Positions 60,203 through 64,000 of a DNA stretch of 64,000 nt are shown piece after piece. Position 1 is the first letter of the stretch. Every line of letters starts with the position of its first letter. The notes under the pieces are model-generated. The model saw nothing but the letters and a program-made list of their open reading frames with translations, searched no databases and was not told where the DNA came from. The stretch comes from an uncultured Christensenella sp. GTDB lineage: Bacteria; Bacillota; Clostridia; Christensenellales; CAG-917. Location of the stretch: the NCBI GenBank assembly GCA_910578325.1, contig CAJTQT010000005.1, positions 1-64,000 on the forward strand, in the 5' to 3' direction. Position numbers and translations under genes: made by a program.

Positions 60203-62659
60203 CTATCTGATAGTTATCGGCGGGTATGTCCTACCATCTTGCCCTTTAGTGCCGTAAAAGTAACCAAACCAGGTTCCTCGCTTGCCCGCCGAACCGCCCG
60301 ATCCTGCATCATCTTGTACGAAACTTACCTTCGTATTGACAATCGCATAATCTGAGCAAATCATAGAGGAGAGCGAATCGCCGCCCCTCGCCCCGTTTGC
60401 CAAAAAATTGAGCCACATTCGGCTACGGTCATAGTCGACACCCCCTCGGCCACCCGCGCCCCCACTTCCTGATTTTAAAGTCAGGTGCGAACCGGATTCG
60501 CCCCCCTCGAAGATTACCCTCCCGCACTCAAGAGCGGGTTTTCCGTCACCCCCCTTCTGTCCGTCTTTATTTGCCACGGTCATACCTCCGTCAACACCGT
60601 TTTTACCGGGAGATCCGTTGCCACCTTCGATATAACCCGCGCCGTTAGTTATCACTGTCATACGGTAGGAAAAGTTTTGGCACTCGATTGCTGTTTTATC
60701 ATTCGGGGCTTTGATGCCGACGTTTATAAGTATCAAAGTCAAATCACGGGCTCTTTCGGATATGTAAATCGATATATTTTTCATCGGCTCGTTGGTTCCG
60801 TCATAATTGCCGTATATATACGCCTTATCTATGCCGCTATCGATGCGGTATTCAGTGTGTGGCATAAGATTGACGGTAAGCACCTTTATCCAGACCGCAT
60901 ACAAAACGATATCTTTATCAAAGTCATAGACACCGATTTCAGGCACGGAATAGCTTTCCTTTGTCTGCCATTCAATAAATTCGTAGCCGATTCTGAGAGG
61001 TTTAACAAGCCTGTATGCGCTTCCGTATTCGACTTCAAACTGCTCTGTAATCTTGTTCTCCGATACGCAGGTAAGCGTATATGTATTTACCGTGTATTCT
61101 GCCGTAATGCTTATATCTGCAGTCATTGAATATACGTCCGCAATGACGAACTCTTCATCTCCGACAACAAAGCGGTCAAAAGTATATCCTCTACGTTGCG
61201 GCATATTTATGACATAGAAATCCCCGTATTTTACGTGTTTGAAATACGCGCTGTCGCCGTTGGCGGGGTTCACGGTAATTGTATACGTTTTCGGCGTCCA
61301 TAAGGCTTTTAGCGATACGTTGCCGTAACGCAAAGCGGATATCGTTTCTACTGCTTCATTTTTACCGTTCAGATACCAACCGCCAAACGTATAACCTTGA
61401 CGCGAGGCAGGTTTAAGCCGAACAATCCCGTCGTCTGCGGTATAAGAGGTCGGATTCAATGCATTGTTTTTCCCGCCGTTGCAATCGTAACTCACGGTAT
61501 ATTCAATGGGGATATATTCGGCACGAACGGTTATGTTGCCATACTGCTCTTTGATTACAGACACTTCTTCGCCCTGATCGTTGAACCAGCCTTTGAACAA
61601 ATATCCTCGTTTACTCGGAATCGGCAATTCCACTACGTCTTCAATGGTATAGGTTTTTATCGGAGTTGATTCAAACACACCGCCGTCCGTCTGATAATCG
61701 ATGCTATATGCAACCGGTGCCCATATGGCAGAGATAATGACGTCGTCCATAACGGTAGGCGAAAAGTAATCCACAGGCTTGCCGTTGACAGTCCAGCCCG
61801 CAAGTTCATAGCCTGTGCGACTCACTTCCGATCGGTCAGGCAGTGGCATATCAGTCAAAATAGTGTAATCATTCAGTCCTATTTCCGAAAGCCATTCTCC
61901 TCCGCACAAATCCCATGTGATTTCCCATCCGTCTAAGAAGTAGCGAGGATAAAGAAGCAAGGGCGTATCGGCGGCGTAATCGAGAAAGTTTCCCGAAAAA
62001 GGCTGTTTAAAAGCGCTGTCGATGTAATAACCGTCAAATACATAGCCTTCAAGTCTTTGCGGTTCGGGCAATATTTCAGGGCTGTCTTCAACCGTAAACT
62101 CAATGGATGCAGACACCGCCTCCCCGCCGGAAGTTGCTATATTAGCAGTGTAGATATGCGGCTTATAACAGACTCGCAAGCACATTGCGTCATAGTCTGA
62201 CAACGACCTGTCGGATATTGGTTCAAATGACTGCCCTTCGGAATCAAAAACAATTTGACCGCTTACGTCATCCACAATTTCAACAACGTCATAACCCATC
62301 TTTTGGGGGACGTTCAGCGTGACGTAATGATTATATTTAACGGCATCTATCTCGACATATTCTTGTCCGTCGGCAAAGAATACGACATCCTTTGCGCCGT
62401 AGAATATTCCTGCTACGTCGAGATAGATCCCTATGCCCACTAACGCCAAAATAACCGAAAGGCAAACAATAGATGCTACAACAGTTTTCCGACGAGCACG
62501 TTTTCGCGCATTCTTCCTTAGCAGCAACATTTCCGCATCGGAATGCGCTTCCGAGAAGGTTTGGAAAAATATCTTAAGATTCTTCCAACTCCCTTTGCCT
62601 TTGTTGTTTGAAAAATCATCGAGTATTTTTTTTCTCATAACATAGTATTGCTCTTTCAT
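60203..62659 (-). CDS. Single-pass membrane protein with InlB repeats and Gly-rich tail
   Basis: 818 aa from the ATG at 62659 (AGAGGTG upstream). Residues 1-58 are cytoplasmic and basic near the membrane; one membrane helix spans about 59-80. The outside part holds six or more InlB/Flg_new modules (RTGYELAGWTVNGKPVDYF; KRGYLFKGWFNDQGE; RQGYTFGGWYLNGK; RRGYTFDRFVVGDE). After about residue 690 comes a Gly-rich, collagen-like stretch (NGSPGKNGVDGG, GSGGAGGRGG, GSGGSAGKRG). There is no lipobox, unlike the other InlB proteins in this window. Its cytoplasmic head could recruit the AAA or VirD4-like ATPases. Confidence 0.85.
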   Translation of the reverse strand: MKEQYYVMRKKILDDFSNNKGKGSWKNLKIFFQTFSEAHSDAEMLLLRKNARKRARRKTVVASIVCLSVILALVGIGIYLDVAGIFYGAKDVVFFADGQEYVEIDAVKYNHYVTLNVPQKMGYDVVEIVDDVSGQIVFDSEGQSFEPISDRSLSDYDAMCLRVCYKPHIYTANIATSGGEAVSASIEFTVEDSPEILPEPQRLEGYVFDGYYIDSAFKQPFSGNFLDYAADTPLLLYPRYFLDGWEITWDLCGGEWLSEIGLNDYTILTDMPLPDRSEVSRTGYELAGWTVNGKPVDYFSPTVMDDVIISAIWAPVAYSIDYQTDGGVFESTPIKTYTIEDVVELPIPSKRGYLFKGWFNDQGEEVSVIKEQYGNITVRAEYIPIEYTVSYDCNGGKNNALNPTSYTADDGIVRLKPASRQGYTFGGWYLNGKNEAVETISALRYGNVSLKALWTPKTYTITVNPANGDSAYFKHVKYGDFYVINMPQRRGYTFDRFVVGDEEFVIADVYSMTADISITAEYTVNTYTLTCVSENKITEQFEVEYGSAYRLVKPLRIGYEFIEWQTKESYSVPEIGVYDFDKDIVLYAVWIKVLTVNLMPHTEYRIDSGIDKAYIYGNYDGTNEPMKNISIYISERARDLTLILINVGIKAPNDKTAIECQNFSYRMTVITNGAGYIEGGNGSPGKNGVDGGMTVANKDGQKGGDGKPALECGRVIFEGGESGSHLTLKSGSGGAGGRGGVDYDRSRMWLNFLANGARGGDSLSSMICSDYAIVNTKVSFVQDDAGSGGSAGKRGTWFGYFYGTKGQDGRTYPPITIR

Positions 62660-62685
62660 AATACACCTCTTACATTTACAGATCG

Positions 62686-63741
62686 TCACAGTATTGCAAA
62701 AATAGATTTTGTCGCATTCTTATGCTCTTCAACTGACTTGATCAAGTCGTCCATAGTCACTATACAATCGGAGACATCGGCGCCTTGCTCTTTTTTGCGA
62801 GCGGCGGCAAGCCATTGAGAATTCAGTACGTTATCACATACGGCTCGTATATCGCGACCGTTAAAATCTTCCGTAATATCGCCCAGCGCTTCAAAGTCGA
62901 TGTTCTCGGCAATAGCAAGCCCGCTTAAAGATTTTTCGAATATTTTTGAACGGTCTTCCTTATTCGGCAGTCCGACATAGACTTTGGCTGTCGCTCGTGA
63001 GAGTATCGCGATATCGATGATGTTCGGGTTATTACACGACAGCAGTATGGTCACGTTTTCACGCGCATTAAAGCCTTCTATTTGAGTTTTGAATTCGTTT
63101 ACTACGCTTGTCTGATACAGTTCTTTATGCCCGCCTGCAAAGAGCGCGTCGGTATCGTCAAAATAAAGGATTGTATGTCGCTGATTCTTCGACGCTTTTG
63201 CGAATAGCGACGCCACATTCTTCTCGGATTCTCCTACGTATGACGAGAGGAGATCCGACGCCTTGACCGTTATCATATCTGCGTTTATCTCATTTGAAAT
63301 GGCTTTCGCTAACGTAGTTTTCCCCGTACCCGGCGGACCGTATAATATGACGAACGAATTTGGCGTATGTTTTGAATATTTTGCCGCAAGTTCGGGGTGC
63401 TGGATAGGACAAAGCGCCATTAAGATTTGTTCTTTCGCCTCGTCCTGACCTATGATGTCGTCAAAAGTCACGGCAAATTCCGATACGCTTTTTTGTTGCT
63501 TTGAATCCGACTTTTTCGAGGCTTCGCTCATACTGCTTTGTAAACTCGCTTTGGCAAATTCGTATCTCTGACATTCTTCCGCATTAGAAGCGTGCTCGAT
63601 GAGATAGTTCGCGCTTTGAATAGCCGACTTCATATACGCTTCGGCTCTGTTCTTATAGCCGCTTTTTGCGGCAGAGACCATAAGGTCTCTGCACTCCCGA
63701 AAATTGCGGCGGTGAGATTCAAGCAAAACACTGTTGCTCAT
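62686..63741 (-). CDS. Vps4-like AAA ATPase with helical N-terminal domain
   Basis: 351 aa. Residues ~8-70 are a helical region spaced like a three-helix MIT domain (RDLMVSAAKSGYKNRAEAYM, IQSANYLIEHASN). A linker follows, then a single AAA module. Walker A is GPPGTGKTT (135-143), the pore loop SSYVGES (166-172) and Walker B ILYFDD (191-196), with Asp in place of the usual Glu. The arginine-finger region is reduced (SRATAKVYVGLPNKEDR). Vps4/katanin-type ATPases remodel protein polymers or unfold substrates. GGAGGAA precedes the ATG. It begins two bases after the RuvB-like gene. Confidence 0.85.
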   Translation of the reverse strand: MSNSVLLESHRRNFRECRDLMVSAAKSGYKNRAEAYMKSAIQSANYLIEHASNAEECQRYEFAKASLQSSMSEASKKSDSKQQKSVSEFAVTFDDIIGQDEAKEQILMALCPIQHPELAAKYSKHTPNSFVILYGPPGTGKTTLAKAISNEINADMITVKASDLLSSYVGESEKNVASLFAKASKNQRHTILYFDDTDALFAGGHKELYQTSVVNEFKTQIEGFNARENVTILLSCNNPNIIDIAILSRATAKVYVGLPNKEDRSKIFEKSLSGLAIAENIDFEALGDITEDFNGRDIRAVCDNVLNSQWLAAARKKEQGADVSDCIVTMDDLIKSVEEHKNATKSIFAIL

Positions 63742-63743
63742 AA

Positions 63744-64000
63744 TTATTCCTCCTCGATATCGTCCATACGGCTTACGAATGCATATCCCTTTTCGGTCAA
63801 TGCTCTTCCTTTTCCCGTGATATTTATCAAACCTTGTTTTATCAGTATGGGCTCTATAACCTGCTCTATCTCGGCAACAGAATTCTCCGCCAGTGCAAAC
63901 GTCATAGACGCAGAAGACGCCACCCTGCGCTCTGCGAGCGCTCGAAGGTAATTCCGATGTTCCTTGCTGAGCCCGAATTCGTCTATCCCTCGGCGTTGAA
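63744..64000 (-). CDS. RuvB-like protein, C-terminal part (runs off the window)
   Basis: Only the last 84 residues are visible. They match the RuvB C-terminal winged-helix domain: RRGIDEFGLSKEHRNYLRAL, then IEQVIEPILIKQGLINITG, GRALTEKGYAF. The loop that reads GGPVGL in housekeeping RuvB is RVASSAS here, so it is a divergent homolog. The AAA part would lie beyond 64000. The next gene starts two bases after its stop, and its ribosome site lies in this gene's last codons, so it belongs to the AAA/VirD4 cluster rather than to a ruvAB operon. Confidence 0.75.
   Translation of the reverse strand, partial: QRRGIDEFGLSKEHRNYLRALAERRVASSASMTFALAENSVAEIEQVIEPILIKQGLINITGKGRALTEKGYAFVSRMDDIEEE

Overview
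The window looks like chromosome of an anaerobic, endospore-forming Gram-positive bacterium of the Clostridia. The evidence is a pyruvate:ferredoxin oxidoreductase, a 2[4Fe-4S] ferredoxin, an oxygen-sensitive class III ribonucleotide reductase, and the spore genes spmA/spmB, sipL-like and cwlD-like. The many secreted lipoproteins with InlB-type, GLUG and BspA-type repeats resemble uncultured gut clostridia; finer placement (for example a Christensenellales-like lineage) is a guess.

Left part (0-29.9 kb): a hypothetical gene ending inside a palindromic repeat, then a metG-tatD-radical SAM-rsmA run on the minus strand (the Bacillus metS-yabD-rnmV-ksgA neighbourhood, with a radical SAM gene where rnmV would be). 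Next come spmAB, a NUDIX hydrolase, a HAD phosphatase, the large nifJ gene, a glutamate-kinase-like gene coupled to a repeat lipoprotein, and an ECF sigma/anti-sigma pair divergent from a lipoprotein carrying an RsgI-like domain. sipL-like, veg, a 1024-aa repeat lipoprotein, a subtilase and an unknown gene-radC-gltX group follow.

Middle (30-51 kb): three more cell-surface lipoproteins (InlB/BspA repeats, M1 peptidase, BspA repeats), cwlD, a PRC-barrel protein, an AT-rich array of four tandem paralogous double-HTH (Xre-type) regulators, leuS-serS, the conserved tmk-holB-ricT cluster, a ferredoxin and a U32 peptidase divergent from a GtrA-like membrane protein.

Right part (51-64 kb): an IS200-type insertion sequence with its hairpin-masked ribosome site; nrdD fused to a glutaredoxin-like domain behind two NrdR boxes, followed by trxB; a tRNA-Arg(CCU) with promoter and terminator; then an accessory minus-strand cluster that runs off the window. 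That cluster encodes a RuvB-like C-terminal domain (partial), a Vps4-like AAA ATPase with a helical N-terminus, a single-pass membrane protein with InlB repeats and a glycine-rich tail, an unknown helical protein, a VirD4-type ATPase without membrane segments, and a winged-helix protein with a polyacidic tail. I see no relaxase or T4SS channel genes with it, and it is the best candidate for an undescribed system.

Other signals that gene calls do not explain are a family of about 130-nt palindromes whose middle arms differ but remain paired and which supply the stop codon of two genes, and at least five genes whose -10 box lies 6-7 nt before the start codon (predicted leaderless mRNAs).
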